From Larkinella sp. C7 (GTDB taxonomy: Bacteria; Bacteroidota; Bacteroidia; Cytophagales; Spirosomataceae), in assembly GCF_006149005.1 (NCBI RefSeq), contig NZ_VBSL01000005.1, positions 62,338 to 126,337 of the forward strand: a stretch of DNA of 64,000 nucleotides, read 5' to 3'. Of the stretch, positions 1 to 8,995 are shown piece after piece. The first letter of the stretch is position 1. The number at the start of each line of letters is the position of its first letter. The notes under the pieces are model-generated. The model was not told the origin of the DNA, did not search any database, and saw only the letters and a program-made list of their open reading frames with translations. Position numbers and translations under genes: made by a program.

Positions 1-2
1 AA

Positions 3-380
3 CTGCTCAAAAAGCGCCTGGCCGATCTGAAAACCCGCGACGACTGGAAGAAACACATTGAGACGGTTTTCTTCGAAAAATACGGGATTACGAATGTGTT
101 GGTCGACTGGAATGAGGAACTGTTGAGCCTGAATCTCCAGATGGTCGCGTTGCTGGAACCGGCGCAACTGGGTCTGATCATGCTCGAAATCTCGCGGAAC
201 CTTCGTGAAAACACCCGCGGTTTTCCCGACCTCCTGATCTGGAACGAACAGGGGGCGTATGAGTTCGTAGAAGTGAAATCGCCGACCGATCACCTGGGTG
301 CGCAGCAACTGCACTGGCTGGAGTTTTTTCAGCTCATCGGCGTCCGGTCAAGGGTGTTACGAGTGATTTGGACGGCTTAA
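3..380 (+). CDS. VRR-NUC domain nuclease, C-terminal part
   Basis: The frame is open from the left edge of the window, so the N-terminus is missing and the first visible ATG at 96 is probably internal. The visible 125 residues end in a VRR-NUC (PD-(D/E)XK) nuclease core: the acidic motif GFPDLLIW is followed by FVEVKSPTD and then QQLHWLEFF, the usual D, E-x-K and Q/W positions of the fold. VRR-NUC domains are found in structure-specific DNA repair nucleases such as FAN1 and in phage or restriction enzymes. With only the C-terminus visible, the full architecture cannot be told. A word-iterated inverted repeat starts right at its stop codon. Confidence 0.75.
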   Translation: MLKKRLADLKTRDDWKKHIETVFFEKYGITNVLVDWNEELLSLNLQMVALLEPAQLGLIMLEISRNLRENTRGFPDLLIWNEQGAYEFVEVKSPTDHLGAQQLHWLEFFQLIGVRSRVLRVIWTA

Positions 381-461
381 AGAATGATGAGTTATGAACG
401 ATGAATTATTTCAGCCTGCGTCAGCAAATTCATAAGTTATCATTCTTAACTCATCATTCTT
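380..461. repeat. Word-iterated inverted repeat between convergent genes
   Basis: The outer 15 bases of each arm (AAGAATGATGAGTTA at the left, its complement at the right end) match perfectly. Further in, the match is looser because both arms are made of variants of the word GAATGATGAGTTA. It lies between the stop codons of the convergent nuclease and methyltransferase genes and could act as a bidirectional terminator. Confidence 0.6.
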
Positions 462-1200
462 AACTCACTTTCCCCGCGCGCAGAAAAACCGGAAACCGGA
501 CTTCCCGTTCGCCGACGCCCCAAATGGTTTTCAGTTGATCGGCCATCCAGAGAACCGGGTCGTTTCCGTGCTGGCGGATGTATTTCTGTACGCTTGACCA
601 CGTTCGTAGGTAGTTCAGAAAGCGATCCAAATCCCAATTTCGCCGGATGGTAAAGTTCTGATGAACGGCCTCATCGAACGGAAACGGGATGCTGGCATAC
701 CCTTCATCAACGAGTTTTCGCTTGCTGTCCCAATACGGCCCAATGATGATCTCGTAGAAATGGTAGAAAACCGGATCGATAACGGGATCGATCTGGGCGT
801 TTCCGTACCCCCACTCGGCCAGAACCGCGCCCGGTTTTGCGACCCGCCGAACTTCCCGGTGAAACGCGTCGGTATCGAACCAGTGCAGGGCCTGGGCGAC
901 GGTTATAATATCGAAAAACTGGTCCGGGAAAGGGGTTTGCTCGGCTGAACAGACGGTATAGGTGATATTGGCATTCTGAACAGCTTTTTCCAGTTGCTGG
1001 GCGCTGATGTCCGTGGCATTCACCCGGTCAAAATGGGCCGATAACACGCTGGCAACCTGTCCGTTGCCCGTGGCGCAATCCCACGCTTGTTGACGGCCAC
1101 CGGTTATGGATAAGAGAAAATCATAGAGTTCGGGCGGATAATCGATCCGGTATTGCGCATACAGATCGGCATGGCCCGAAAAAAGGTCGATGGTTGCCAT
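460..1200 (-). CDS. Class I SAM-dependent methyltransferase
   Basis: A 246-residue protein of the Methyltransf_11 class. The SAM-binding signature WDCATGNGQVA (motif I) is followed by NATDIS (acidic end of beta2), and FDIITVAQALHWFD is the post-motif seen in the yeast Crg1/trans-aconitate methyltransferase-like group. The start at 1200 (MATIDLFSGHADLYAQYR) is preferred. The longer frame from 1260 only adds a lysine run encoded by an A/T-rich tract and has no family similarity. The substrate is not predictable. It is transcribed towards the nuclease gene, with an inverted repeat at the shared 3' ends. Confidence 0.8.
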   Translation of the reverse strand: MATIDLFSGHADLYAQYRIDYPPELYDFLLSITGGRQQAWDCATGNGQVASVLSAHFDRVNATDISAQQLEKAVQNANITYTVCSAEQTPFPDQFFDIITVAQALHWFDTDAFHREVRRVAKPGAVLAEWGYGNAQIDPVIDPVFYHFYEIIIGPYWDSKRKLVDEGYASIPFPFDEAVHQNFTIRRNWDLDRFLNYLRTWSSVQKYIRQHGNDPVLWMADQLKTIWGVGEREVRFPVFLRAGKVS

Positions 1201-1330
1201 ATTTGAATTCAGGAATACAGGATTCTCATTTTTTTTCTTCTTTTTCTTCCATTTCAGCAATAGCCGTTAAACTTTCGGTTTTCTGCCTTGTCAAACGAGC
1301 AAGATATTTATGGAAAAAGCCGGTAGAGTG

Positions 1331-1362
1331 TTGGCGTATATTAGCATTGCCGTATAACTTTG
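1331..1362 (+). promoter_or_regulatory. Bacteroidota-type promoter for cytochrome c gene
   Basis: A -7 box TAACTTTG (1355-1362) fits the Bacteroidota consensus TAnnTTTG. A TTGG -33 box begins at 1331, with 21 bases between the TTG and the -7 box. The start codon of the cytochrome gene is 55 bases downstream. Confidence 0.5.
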
Positions 1363-1416
1363 TTGGCCCGATCACAGTTTTTAGTCTTAACTCATTAAGC
1401 TTTTAATCGAATTTAC

Positions 1417-1797
1417 ATGAAAAAAACGTTTGGAATGCTCATTGCGGTTGCCCTGACCGCCCTTATTTCCGTCAGCAAAGCGCAAGCTCAGACCGTAATA
1501 CCCGACGACATTAAAGCTTTACTTCAGAAAAACATCTGTTTGGCTTGCCATAACCCGGACACCCGTCTGGTGGGCCCTCCTTATAAAGAGGTTGCAAAGA
1601 AGAAATATACCGATGCGCAGATTGTCGAATTGATTTACGAACCCAAGCCGGAGCACTGGCCAGGTTACCCCCCGATGGCTGCGTTGAAAAACGTTCCGAA
1701 AGACGAAGCCCTGAAAATTGCCGCCTGGATTAACTCGCTCGATGGTGGTGCGAAAAAAGCTCCGGCGAAAAAACCGGCTCCGAAGAAAAAGGCGTAA
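1417..1797 (+). CDS. Small secreted c-type cytochrome
   Basis: A 126-residue periplasmic monoheme cytochrome c. A signal peptide (residues 1 to about 25, ending AQA) precedes a CLACH heme-attachment motif at residues 41-45. Met87 in YPPMAAL is the likely distal axial ligand, which fits a class I cytochrome of the c551 size. The tail after residue 110 is an Ala/Lys/Pro-rich extension that could anchor the protein electrostatically to membranes or partner proteins. It is monocistronic, with its own promoter box at 1355 and a strong terminator at 1811. The electron-transfer partner is not identifiable here. Confidence 0.88.
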   Translation: MKKTFGMLIAVALTALISVSKAQAQTVIPDDIKALLQKNICLACHNPDTRLVGPPYKEVAKKKYTDAQIVELIYEPKPEHWPGYPPMAALKNVPKDEALKIAAWINSLDGGAKKAPAKKPAPKKKA

Positions 1798-1810
1798 TGT
1801 TCGCTCTAAT

Positions 1811-1851
1811 AAAAAACGGAATCCCTTCTTTTGGTGGGGATTCCGTTTTTT
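1811..1851 (+). terminator. Intrinsic terminator after cytochrome c gene
   Basis: The stem AAAAAACGGAATCCC pairs with GGGGATTCCGTTTTTT across a short loop and ends in a T run 14 bases after the stop codon. The A-run on the other side allows bidirectional use. Confidence 0.85.
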
Positions 1852-1929
1852 ATGCGGTATATTTTTGAATTACTTTATTTCAGATTGCAAATCTTACGAA
1901 AACAGCCTGGAACGAAGCGCTTTTACTGT

Positions 1930-2553
1930 TTATTCAACAACAACCCCCTTCTTCACCAGAAAAGCCCCAATATTGAATTCCTGCCCGTCCATCAGCTCGA
2001 TGCTTTTATCCCAACTAAATGTCTCGATACGTTCTTTGGTAGCAACCATAACCACTTGTGCTTCGGTAAGGACCCAGATGACTTTTTCAACACCAAAGTC
2101 CAGTAACTTGCCGGTTTTCTTGTAAATATAGCCGGTTTCAGTAAGTTCTGAAATCGCAATACCGATGTCAACTTCAATGACAAATTTTGGTGGGACATTG
2201 GTGTATTTTTTCGAAATCTTAGCCGGAGTCAGAATAGCCTGATCATAAATACCGATATCATTTGATAGATTATCCCGGTTATTAAGATGAACACCTGGTT
2301 TACTAATGAGAACAAAGTATTTCTCATCGTCAATAAATGAGAAGATAATTTTTGCTAAGTACGAAATAAGCAAGGCTTGTAAGCTACTTGAACCCATAAT
2401 TTCTTCCAACGTTTTTTTTCCGGCTAGCACGTCTTCATAACCCCTGTAATACAGGGGTTTGCCATCTAACACCTCACAAATCAGGTAGTCCGGAATTTTA
2501 CGTTTTGAACGGGAAACCGGTGTTTGCCGGGCTTGTCCTATCGCTACTGCCAT
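1930..2553 (-). CDS. Uma2 family (DUF820) nuclease-fold protein
   Basis: A 207-residue protein matching the Uma2 family, a restriction-endonuclease-like fold expanded in cyanobacteria and Bacteroidota. Visible core motifs are SNDIGIYD (the acidic residue of the active site), PPKFVIEVD (the second catalytic acid strand) and the terminal strand VIWVLTEAQVVMV. The usual catalytic lysine position is less clear: the segment after FVIEVD continues ELTETGYIYKKTGKLLDFGV. It starts 19 bases after the rlmB stop on the same strand, so it is probably co-transcribed with rlmB. Biological roles of Uma2 proteins are largely unknown. Confidence 0.72.
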   Translation of the reverse strand: MAVAIGQARQTPVSRSKRKIPDYLICEVLDGKPLYYRGYEDVLAGKKTLEEIMGSSSLQALLISYLAKIIFSFIDDEKYFVLISKPGVHLNNRDNLSNDIGIYDQAILTPAKISKKYTNVPPKFVIEVDIGIAISELTETGYIYKKTGKLLDFGVEKVIWVLTEAQVVMVATKERIETFSWDKSIELMDGQEFNIGAFLVKKGVVVE

Positions 2554-2572
2554 TGCTTTCGTCTGTTACTAC

Positions 2573-3391
2573 TCAATCCCCTTCATCAACCGGCGGTTCG
2601 TTGTCACTAAAAATCCGTTGCCGAACCGCTTCGTACAACACCACGCCCGTGGCCACCGACACGTTCAGCGACTCGACCTGCCCCACCAGCGGAATGCGGG
2701 CGTGGTGGTCGGCCAGCCGCAACAGTTCATCCGAAATACCGTCATCCTCCGAGCCCATAACAATGGCTGTCGGGCCAGACATATCAATGTCATACAGGTA
2801 GTTGTCGGTTTTCTCGGTACAGGCCACGACTTTAATGCCCGACTCTTTCATGTATTTCAGGGTCTCTTCCAGATTGACTTCGCGGCAAACCGGCAGGTGA
2901 CTCAGAGCGCCCGACGAGGTTTTCATGGCGTCGGAATTGATGAGGGCTGCTCCCCGCGCCGGAATCACAATGCCCTGCGCACCCGCACACTCCGCCGTCC
3001 GGGCAATGGCCCCGAAGTTTCGCACGTCCGTAATCCGGTCGAGCACCAGCAACAGCGGCACCTGCCCTTTTTCGTAGACGCCCACAATCACGTTCGAGAG
3101 TTTGGCGTAAAAAATCGACGACACGAAGCAGATCGCTCCCTGGTGGTTTTTCCGCGTAATGCGTTCCAGTTTTTCAACCGGCACGCGCTGAATGGTCACC
3201 CGGCGCTCAAACGCGAGTTGCTGAATTTCGGGAAAGCTGCCTTCCTTGACCAGATACAGCCGGTCGATGTCCTTTCCGGAACGCAGAATTTCGGTAACGG
3301 ATTGGATGCCAAACACCATCTCGTCGCTGGCGTACTGTTTGGGCTTTTTGGTATGAAACGTATTTACTCGCGAATTGCTCCGGTTCTCCAT
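2573..3391 (-). CDS. rlmB: 23S rRNA 2'-O-methyltransferase of the RlmB/TrmH family
   Basis: A 272-residue SPOUT-class RNA methyltransferase. An N-terminal substrate-binding domain (VFGIQSVTEIL onward) is followed by the trefoil-knot catalytic domain. Visible motifs are DRITDVRNFGAIARTA with Asn125 (motif 1), IVMGSEDDGIS (motif 2) and IPLVGQVESLNVSVATGV (motif 3), which together form the SAM knot. RlmB methylates G2251 of 23S rRNA in E. coli; assignment to that exact site is inference, since TrmH-family paralogues look alike. The start overlaps the end of the upstream GWxTD gene by 28 bases, which indicates translational coupling. Confidence 0.85.
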   Translation of the reverse strand: MENRSNSRVNTFHTKKPKQYASDEMVFGIQSVTEILRSGKDIDRLYLVKEGSFPEIQQLAFERRVTIQRVPVEKLERITRKNHQGAICFVSSIFYAKLSNVIVGVYEKGQVPLLLVLDRITDVRNFGAIARTAECAGAQGIVIPARGAALINSDAMKTSSGALSHLPVCREVNLEETLKYMKESGIKVVACTEKTDNYLYDIDMSGPTAIVMGSEDDGISDELLRLADHHARIPLVGQVESLNVSVATGVVLYEAVRQRIFSDNEPPVDEGD

Positions 3392-4704
3392 GCTTCGACT
3401 ACGGGATACCAGACGGGTTGATACTCGACATATCGCACCAGTTCATAGTGATCCTCAACAAATTGATTAGGTTTTCGATTAAAGGTAAAGTTAATTTCCG
3501 AGACATTCGCACGTTGGTTATACACCCAGACTTCCCGGTCGCGGCTGCGCTGAACCCGGTCGGGTGGTCCCAGCACGATGTAGATCATTCCTTTGTCGGT
3601 TTTCCAGCCTTCCTTGTAGGTGGTAAAAAGGCGGTTGGCTTCTTCTACGCGCCCATAATATGCCCGAATGGCACCTTTTGCCAGATTCTGGTCACCGGCC
3701 ATCAGCGTCAGCCAATACCGGTCGAGTGCTTTTTTATAATCTGCAGCCGTATTCAGGCTATTGATTTCAGTATTGGTGCTGACGTACAAAATGGGCTTGA
3801 TCAGTTTTTCGGGCCGGGTCATTTTCGGAAAGCGATTGTCGGCCACGACCAGACCCAGACCGAAGGCATCGGCGGTATCTTCCACAAAATAATACAGCCC
3901 TTCGTCCGGTAGCGAAAACGGCTGGTTGGTCATCACCGTCATGGTCGAGTCGACGCCCATCACCTTAGTCGCCGGGCGGGGTGTGGTGTTCATCGGCGAC
4001 TGTGCCGGATCGAAATCGTGCCGGTACCGGAACAGATGCAGTGGTTTCGAAACCGCCCCCAACACATCCCGTACCACCACCGTATCTCCGGCATTGACAA
4101 AATGGTGCTGCTGCGGCAGGTTGGTTTTCGGATCGAAAAATGCAAACCGATCGCTCAGCTTGACGGTCTTAAACCGGATGGGTAAATCGTTCAACACCTT
4201 ACGGCCCGTACTGATTTCGGTAATTTCGAGCAACATGACTCCGTTCACGGTGTTGGCGGGTTTCTTCACATCAAACGCAACCGTCAGCACATCGCCCGCT
4301 TCGGGGGTGGCTTCCCGGATTACCGACTCGGCCGTCAGCGGAACGTTGCCATAAGCCAGTCGTTCGCGGCTGTTGTAGTCCGGATAAACGACGTAGTTAA
4401 GCATAAACCGGGACGTAAAATCCTCGACCGTGGCATGTTCACTGCCCTTCCGAACCATCAGGTTCATATACACCCGAATCGATGAGGAATCTTTTCCCAG
4501 AAACCGGCCTTTGGTCGAAACCACCCGCCAACTGGTTTCCGTCGGTCTGGCCGGAGCCGAGGCACTAACCGGTGCCGACCTCGGCGCCGACCGATCCGCC
4601 GATCGTTCGGTTTGGCTGGTACTGCTTTCCGGATTTTTGGTACGCTTGCCGGAAGCACAGGCTCCCAGCAAGGCCGCACAGAGTATGATAATCGCTATTC
4701 TCAT
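3364..4704 (-). CDS. GWxTD domain lipoprotein
   Basis: A 446-residue lipoprotein. The N-terminus MRIAIIILCAALLGACASG is a type II signal peptide with the lipobox LGAC. A Ser/Ala/Pro-rich linker follows, then a beta-rich region, and then near residue 360 the family motif GWKTDKGMIYIVLGPPD that defines GWxTD proteins. These proteins are widespread in Bacteroidota and related phyla and have no settled function. Its 3' end overlaps rlmB by 28 bases and Uma2 follows, so the three genes probably form one transcript. Nothing in the sequence ties its role to RNA modification. Confidence 0.82.
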   Translation of the reverse strand: MRIAIIILCAALLGACASGKRTKNPESSTSQTERSADRSAPRSAPVSASAPARPTETSWRVVSTKGRFLGKDSSSIRVYMNLMVRKGSEHATVEDFTSRFMLNYVVYPDYNSRERLAYGNVPLTAESVIREATPEAGDVLTVAFDVKKPANTVNGVMLLEITEISTGRKVLNDLPIRFKTVKLSDRFAFFDPKTNLPQQHHFVNAGDTVVVRDVLGAVSKPLHLFRYRHDFDPAQSPMNTTPRPATKVMGVDSTMTVMTNQPFSLPDEGLYYFVEDTADAFGLGLVVADNRFPKMTRPEKLIKPILYVSTNTEINSLNTAADYKKALDRYWLTLMAGDQNLAKGAIRAYYGRVEEANRLFTTYKEGWKTDKGMIYIVLGPPDRVQRSRDREVWVYNQRANVSEINFTFNRKPNQFVEDHYELVRYVEYQPVWYPVVEAWRTGAIRE

Positions 4705-4913
4705 AAGGCTTAAATTCTATTCATACCTAAAACGAACAAAACGCCCAATCCCATCAATTCCAATTCGTTTTTTCAAAGCTACCGCAAATCAAGTAACTTT
4801 ACCGAAAAAAAGAACGATGAGGACCCGGTTTATTCGAAAGCTACGGCTTTAAGCACGCGTTCGTTTTAGCCGAATCCTTCTTCCAACTACCCGAGTCACC
4901 GCTCAGGCATCCT

Positions 4914-5681
4914 ATGTATAAAACCACCGAAATTACCTCCGCCGAAATTGCATCCGACAATCCCGTTCACCAACGGTTGTTATTTCCGTACGTCGAAGCC
5001 GCCAAAATCGTGCGCGGCAAGGTGCTGGAAATCGGTTGCGGATGGGGACGCGGACTCGAATTGCTGACCAAAGCGGCTGACCACTACACCGGCATCGACA
5101 AAAATGAGGAGTTGATTCAATCGCTCCGTCAGGAATACCCACAATCTACGTTTATTCAGGCCAATATTCCTCCACTGAGCGGGTTAGCCGACAATAGCTT
5201 CGATTATATTGTCACATTTCAGGTCATCGAACACATTCAGAATGATGAACTCTTCATTAAAGAAGCGTTTCGGGTGCTGAAGCCCGGTGGAACGCTGCTG
5301 CTGACCACCGTCAACCGCCTGTTTTCGCTCACCCGCAATCCGTGGCACGTACGCGAGTACACCGCCGACGAACTGAAAAAGTTAATGCTGCGGTATTTTC
5401 CAAAAGTCGACACCCGCGGTATTCACGGCAATGGAAAAGTGATGACTTACTACGAGCAGAACAAGAAATCGGTCGAGAAAATTACGCGCTACGATGTGCT
5501 GAATCTGCAACACCGTCTGCCCCGCTGGATGCTTCAGGTGCCGTATGACCTATTGAACCGCCTGAATCGCAATAAATTACTGGAACAGGATGGTTTGGCC
5601 GCTGAGATTCAGTATACGGATTATGAGCTGACCAACACGCCCGCCGGAAGTCTGGATTTCTTTTATCTGGCCCGGAAATAA
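4914..5681 (+). CDS. Class I SAM-dependent methyltransferase
   Basis: A 255-residue methyltransferase. Motif I VLEIGCGWGRGLELL, the motif II acidic residue in YTGIDKNEEL, FDYIVTFQVIEHI (motif IV region) and LKPGGTLLLTTVNR (motif V/VI) give an unambiguous Methyltransf_11/25 fold. The C-terminal 90 residues are basic and aromatic and end in GSLDFFYLARK. The substrate is unknown. Some relatives act on ubiquinone/menaquinone precursors or surface glycans, but there is no linked gene for either. A hairpin follows at 5687. Confidence 0.8.
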   Translation: MYKTTEITSAEIASDNPVHQRLLFPYVEAAKIVRGKVLEIGCGWGRGLELLTKAADHYTGIDKNEELIQSLRQEYPQSTFIQANIPPLSGLADNSFDYIVTFQVIEHIQNDELFIKEAFRVLKPGGTLLLTTVNRLFSLTRNPWHVREYTADELKKLMLRYFPKVDTRGIHGNGKVMTYYEQNKKSVEKITRYDVLNLQHRLPRWMLQVPYDLLNRLNRNKLLEQDGLAAEIQYTDYELTNTPAGSLDFFYLARK

Positions 5682-5686
5682 ACCCG

Positions 5687-5720
5687 CGTGTGTGAAACCC
5701 TGATAGCGGTTTCACACACG
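5687..5720. terminator. Hairpin between convergent genes
   Basis: CGTGTGTGAAACC pairs with GGTTTCACACACG around an 8-base loop, between the stop codons of a plus-strand methyltransferase and a minus-strand dehydrogenase. There is no T-tract on the plus side, so it may work as a weak or factor-assisted bidirectional terminator. Confidence 0.6.
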
Positions 5721-5722
5721 AA

Positions 5723-6607
5723 CTACTCTTTCCCAGCCTTATTAGACTCCTTGATCGCCTGTCCGATTTCGTCCCATTGCTCCGGGGTCACGCTTTCGAG
5801 GTGATTGAATTCCCCCGCCGACAGGACTTCCCCACCGTCGATGGTAATGCACTCGCCGGTAATATACGCGGAGTAGTCGGACAGTAAATAAGCCGCCACG
5901 TTCGCCAGTTCCTGGTGTTCGCCAGCCCGTTTGAGCGGAATACGGCTAATGGGATCCATCATCTTTACCAGCGGTTCGGGGAAAAGCCGATCCCACGCAC
6001 CCTTGGTAGGAAAAGGGCCGGGCGCAATCGCATTCAGACGAATCCCGTATTTCGCCCACTCGGCCGCCAGCGACTTGACCAGAATCAACGCTCCGCCTTT
6101 GGCGACGGCTGAGGGGACGACATAACCGGAACCCGTTGTGGCATAGGTCGTTGAGATATTCAATACCGTTCCCGGAATCTTATTTTCAATCCAGTATTTT
6201 CCCACCGCCAGCGTGAAATAATACGTCCCGCGCAACACGATATCGACCACGACGTCGAACGCTTTGTAGGATAACCGCTCGGTTGGGCTGATAAAATTTC
6301 CAGCGGAGTTATTCAACAGCGCATCAATCCGCCCAAATCGTTCGACGGTTTGGGCAATCACCTGTTCGATTTCCAGCGGTTTGCGCACGTCACAGACCAG
6401 CGGCAATACCTGCCCGCCCGTTTCGTCCATCAATTCAGCGGCAGCGGCTTCCAGAACGGGTAATTTTCGGCTGCAAATAACCACATTGGCACCCAGTTGC
6501 AGAAAATACCGGGACATCGATTTCCCCAACCCTGTACCCCCACCCGTAACAATAATTGTTTTATCTTTCAACGCGCCTTCGCGAAGCATGCCCTCAGCTT
6601 TGATCAT
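5723..6607 (-). CDS. 2,4-dienoyl-CoA reductase-like short-chain dehydrogenase
   Basis: A 294-residue SDR enzyme. The Rossmann motif is TGGGTGLG (residues about 21-28), and NNSAGNF replaces the usual NNAG. The active-site region reads SAVAKGGALILVKSLAAEWAKYGIRLN. The classical YxxxK tyrosine is absent and a serine-lysine arrangement is present, the hallmark of the DECR1/PDCR-type 2,4-dienoyl-CoA reductases that help degrade polyunsaturated fatty acyl-CoAs with NADPH. The C-terminus ITIDGG is also typical. ATG codons at 6607 and 6589 are both possible starts. No other beta-oxidation gene is adjacent. Confidence 0.78.
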   Translation of the reverse strand: MIKAEGMLREGALKDKTIIVTGGGTGLGKSMSRYFLQLGANVVICSRKLPVLEAAAAELMDETGGQVLPLVCDVRKPLEIEQVIAQTVERFGRIDALLNNSAGNFISPTERLSYKAFDVVVDIVLRGTYYFTLAVGKYWIENKIPGTVLNISTTYATTGSGYVVPSAVAKGGALILVKSLAAEWAKYGIRLNAIAPGPFPTKGAWDRLFPEPLVKMMDPISRIPLKRAGEHQELANVAAYLLSDYSAYITGECITIDGGEVLSAGEFNHLESVTPEQWDEIGQAIKESNKAGKE

Positions 6608-6739
6608 AATTCGGGTTAGTTATATTTCCGCCAGTTATTGACCGATGGAAACTTGCGGTAAAGTACAAAAGCCGTCTTTTGTATAAAAAAATCGGGAAGG
6701 CTTTTCGCTAAATTATTTTCATACACAACTAGAAACCCT

Positions 6740-7867
6740 ATGCATCCTGAAACACTCGCCATCTACCAAACTCGTATGGCCGACGCCAACGCCGGAGCTG
6801 TCGTCCCCCCTATTTCGCTCAGCACCACCTTCGAACGGGAAGCCGATGGCTCGTTCCCCCACGGACACATTTATAGCCGGGCCAGCAATCCAAACCGCGA
6901 TCTGCTCGAAACCGCCCTGGCTCAACTGGAAGGCGGTTTTGCCGGACTGGCCTTTAGCTCCGGGCAAGCCGCCACGATGACCCTGCTACTGGCCCTGCGA
7001 CCGGGCGATCACGTCATTCTCGGCGATGATGCTTACCACGGAACTCCGGCCCTGCTCGAAGAACTTTTTCATCCCTGGGGACTGACCTACACCCGCGTCG
7101 ATTTTACGGATCTGGAAGCCATCCGGAGTTCCATTCACGAAAATACCAGCCTGATCTGGATCGAAACGCCATCCAATCCGCTGTTGAAAATTGCCGATAT
7201 TCAGGCGATTGCCGATCTGGCGCACCAGGCCGGGGCGTGGTGTGCCTGCGACAATACCTGGGCAACGCCGATTCTGCAACGCCCGCTTGACTTAGGCTGT
7301 GATGTGGTGATGCATTCCACGACCAAGTACATCGGCGGCCACAGCGACGTTTTGAGTGGCGCGTTGATTTTTAAGGAAGACGGTGATTTCTACCAGCGCG
7401 TTCGGCGGTATCAAACCCTGGGCGGTGCGATTGCGGCCCCATTCGATTGCTGGATGCTGCTACGCGGCATTAAAACCCTGACAATCCGGGTGAAGGCGCA
7501 ATCGGCGACGGCTTCGCAACTGGCGCAATTCCTGCATCAGCATCCCGCCGTTGAAGCGGTTCATTATCCGGGTCTGGAAAGCCATCCGGGACACGCCATC
7601 GCGCAGAAACAGATGACGCAGTTTGGGGCCATGCTGTCGGTTCAGATCAAGGGCGGTTCCGACGCAGCCATGACGGTGGCAGGTCGCGTCCAGCTCTTTA
7701 CCCGCGCTACCAGTCTCGGCGGAATCGAAAGCCTGATCGAACACCGGGCATCGGTAGAAGGCCCCAACACGACGACTCCCCAGAACTTACTACGGATTTC
7801 GGTTGGTCTTGAACACGCCGACGATCTGATCGCTGATCTGGAACAAGCGTTAAATGCGCTGACTTAA
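6740..7867 (+). CDS. PLP-dependent cystathionine gamma-synthase/lyase family enzyme
   Basis: A 375-residue Cys/Met-metabolism PLP enzyme. The cofactor lysine is Lys196 in HSTTKYIGGHSD, the PLP-ring stacking region is FSSGQAAT and the phosphate-binding residues lie in SRASNPNRD near residues 46-53. The C-terminal SLGGIESLIEHRAS matches gamma-synthases and gamma-lyases. Expected chemistry is gamma-replacement on an O-acyl-homoserine (cystathionine or homocysteine formation) or gamma-elimination of cystathionine. Sequence alone does not separate these. It is a single gene whose last four bases overlap the end of the convergent SDR gene. Confidence 0.85.
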   Translation: MHPETLAIYQTRMADANAGAVVPPISLSTTFEREADGSFPHGHIYSRASNPNRDLLETALAQLEGGFAGLAFSSGQAATMTLLLALRPGDHVILGDDAYHGTPALLEELFHPWGLTYTRVDFTDLEAIRSSIHENTSLIWIETPSNPLLKIADIQAIADLAHQAGAWCACDNTWATPILQRPLDLGCDVVMHSTTKYIGGHSDVLSGALIFKEDGDFYQRVRRYQTLGGAIAAPFDCWMLLRGIKTLTIRVKAQSATASQLAQFLHQHPAVEAVHYPGLESHPGHAIAQKQMTQFGAMLSVQIKGGSDAAMTVAGRVQLFTRATSLGGIESLIEHRASVEGPNTTTPQNLLRISVGLEHADDLIADLEQALNALT

Positions 7868-8724
7868 ACCGTTACCTGGTGTTTTTTCAGGTGGGTCAAC
7901 TGTTCACTCAGCGTCCAGAGCTTTGTGGCATTGAACCGGCTTTGGGCGGCTTCGCTGGGCTGTTTGGGGCGGTTTTTGGCAAAATACAAACCCGTCACTT
8001 TGTCCACTTCGGGCGACGAGGCCAGGTAAATACCGGTTCTGGCGCCTTCCTCCGGACTGATGAAAAAAGGACGCGCCAGGTTGAAAAGCAGACCTTTGAG
8101 GTTGCTGTAATTCTGGGCAAAATTGGTCTTCACCACGCCGGGGTGCAGGCTGTTGGACGTGATGCCGTCATCGGCCAGACGCTCAGCCAATTCGTTGGCG
8201 AACAGAATATTACACAGCTTCGAGGCTCCGTAGGCTTTCATGCCTTCGTAATGTCGTGGTTGGGCCAGTTCATCGAATTTGAAACCCCGATCCCAGCGAT
8301 GCGCTTCGGAGGAGACGGTAATGACGCGGGAATCTGTTCCTTTCCGAAGCAGGTCGATCAACAGATTGGTCAGCAGAAACGGCCCCAGGTGGTTGGTGGC
8401 AAAGGTTAGCTCGATGCCTTCGGGCGTATATTGTTCTTTTTCAATATATAAACCGGCATTGTTGATCAAAACATCCAGCCGGTCGAAGCGGTCGATGACT
8501 TCCCGCGCGGCCTGAATCACGGACGACTGGCTGGCCAGATCGCACCAGAGCAGATCGACATACCCGGTTTTGCTGACGCTCTTGATCTCCTGACGAACGG
8601 GCCGGGCTTTTTCCAGATTCCGGCAAAGCATGATGATATTGAAACCTTTTTTGGCTAATTCTATTGCGGTTATTCGCCCGATGCCGGAATTGGCACCAGT
8701 AATCAGACACGTTCGGGACTGCAT
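7864..8724 (-). CDS. Short-chain dehydrogenase, retinol dehydrogenase-like
   Basis: A 286-residue classical SDR. TGANSGIG (residues 8-15) is the NADP motif, WCDLAS and NNAG are the cofactor contacts, ITVSSEAH carries the catalytic serine and YGASKLCN is the YxxxK site. The sequence style (LCRNLEKA, LHPGVVKTNF) is that of the RDH11-14/WWOX-like clade common in bacteria, whose physiological substrates are usually unknown. It converges on the cystathionine gamma-synthase-like gene with a four-base overlap. Confidence 0.82.
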   Translation of the reverse strand: MQSRTCLITGANSGIGRITAIELAKKGFNIIMLCRNLEKARPVRQEIKSVSKTGYVDLLWCDLASQSSVIQAAREVIDRFDRLDVLINNAGLYIEKEQYTPEGIELTFATNHLGPFLLTNLLIDLLRKGTDSRVITVSSEAHRWDRGFKFDELAQPRHYEGMKAYGASKLCNILFANELAERLADDGITSNSLHPGVVKTNFAQNYSNLKGLLFNLARPFFISPEEGARTGIYLASSPEVDKVTGLYFAKNRPKQPSEAAQSRFNATKLWTLSEQLTHLKKHQVTV

Positions 8725-8788
8725 GGTGGTTTGTTTGGGTTACAGGAATGGTAACCCGCTGAGGAAGGAAGAAGTTTTGAGAATGCGG

Positions 8789-8894
8789 TAATAACGAATA
8801 GTGAATGTTGAATACCGAATAGCGAAACGATGCCTCCTCGCTGGTCAGCGTCCCTTCTTTCGCTATTCAATATTCGTTATTCAGTGTTCGATAT
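8789..8894. repeat. Word-iterated inverted repeat, imperfect
   Basis: The left arm 8789-8827 and right arm 8857-8894 are imperfect reverse complements, both composed of variants of GAATAGTGAAT / GAATACCGAATAGCGAAA. It sits in the 271-base gap between an SDR start and the cysteine desulfurase stop, next to a second hairpin at 8902. Confidence 0.6.
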
Positions 8895-8901
8895 TTGCTT
8901 T

Positions 8902-8993
8902 AATTATACCTGTAAAATGGTGAATATCAAATGTAAAAGTGGCTGGTTCTTCTAACTTTCACATTTGATATTCACCATTTTACAGGTATAATT
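8902..8993. repeat. 39-base near-perfect inverted repeat
   Basis: The arm 8902-8940 pairs with 8955-8993 with one mismatch and a 14-base loop. The arms contain the word GGTGAATATCAAATGT. The right arm ends two bases before the last base of the cysteine desulfurase stop codon, so the hairpin would form at the very 3' end of that transcript. Confidence 0.85.
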
Positions 8994-8995
8994 CC

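Noticed and set aside
1201-1260. Upstream extension of the first methyltransferase
   Set aside because: It encodes mostly lysines from an A/T tract. The family start is at 1200.
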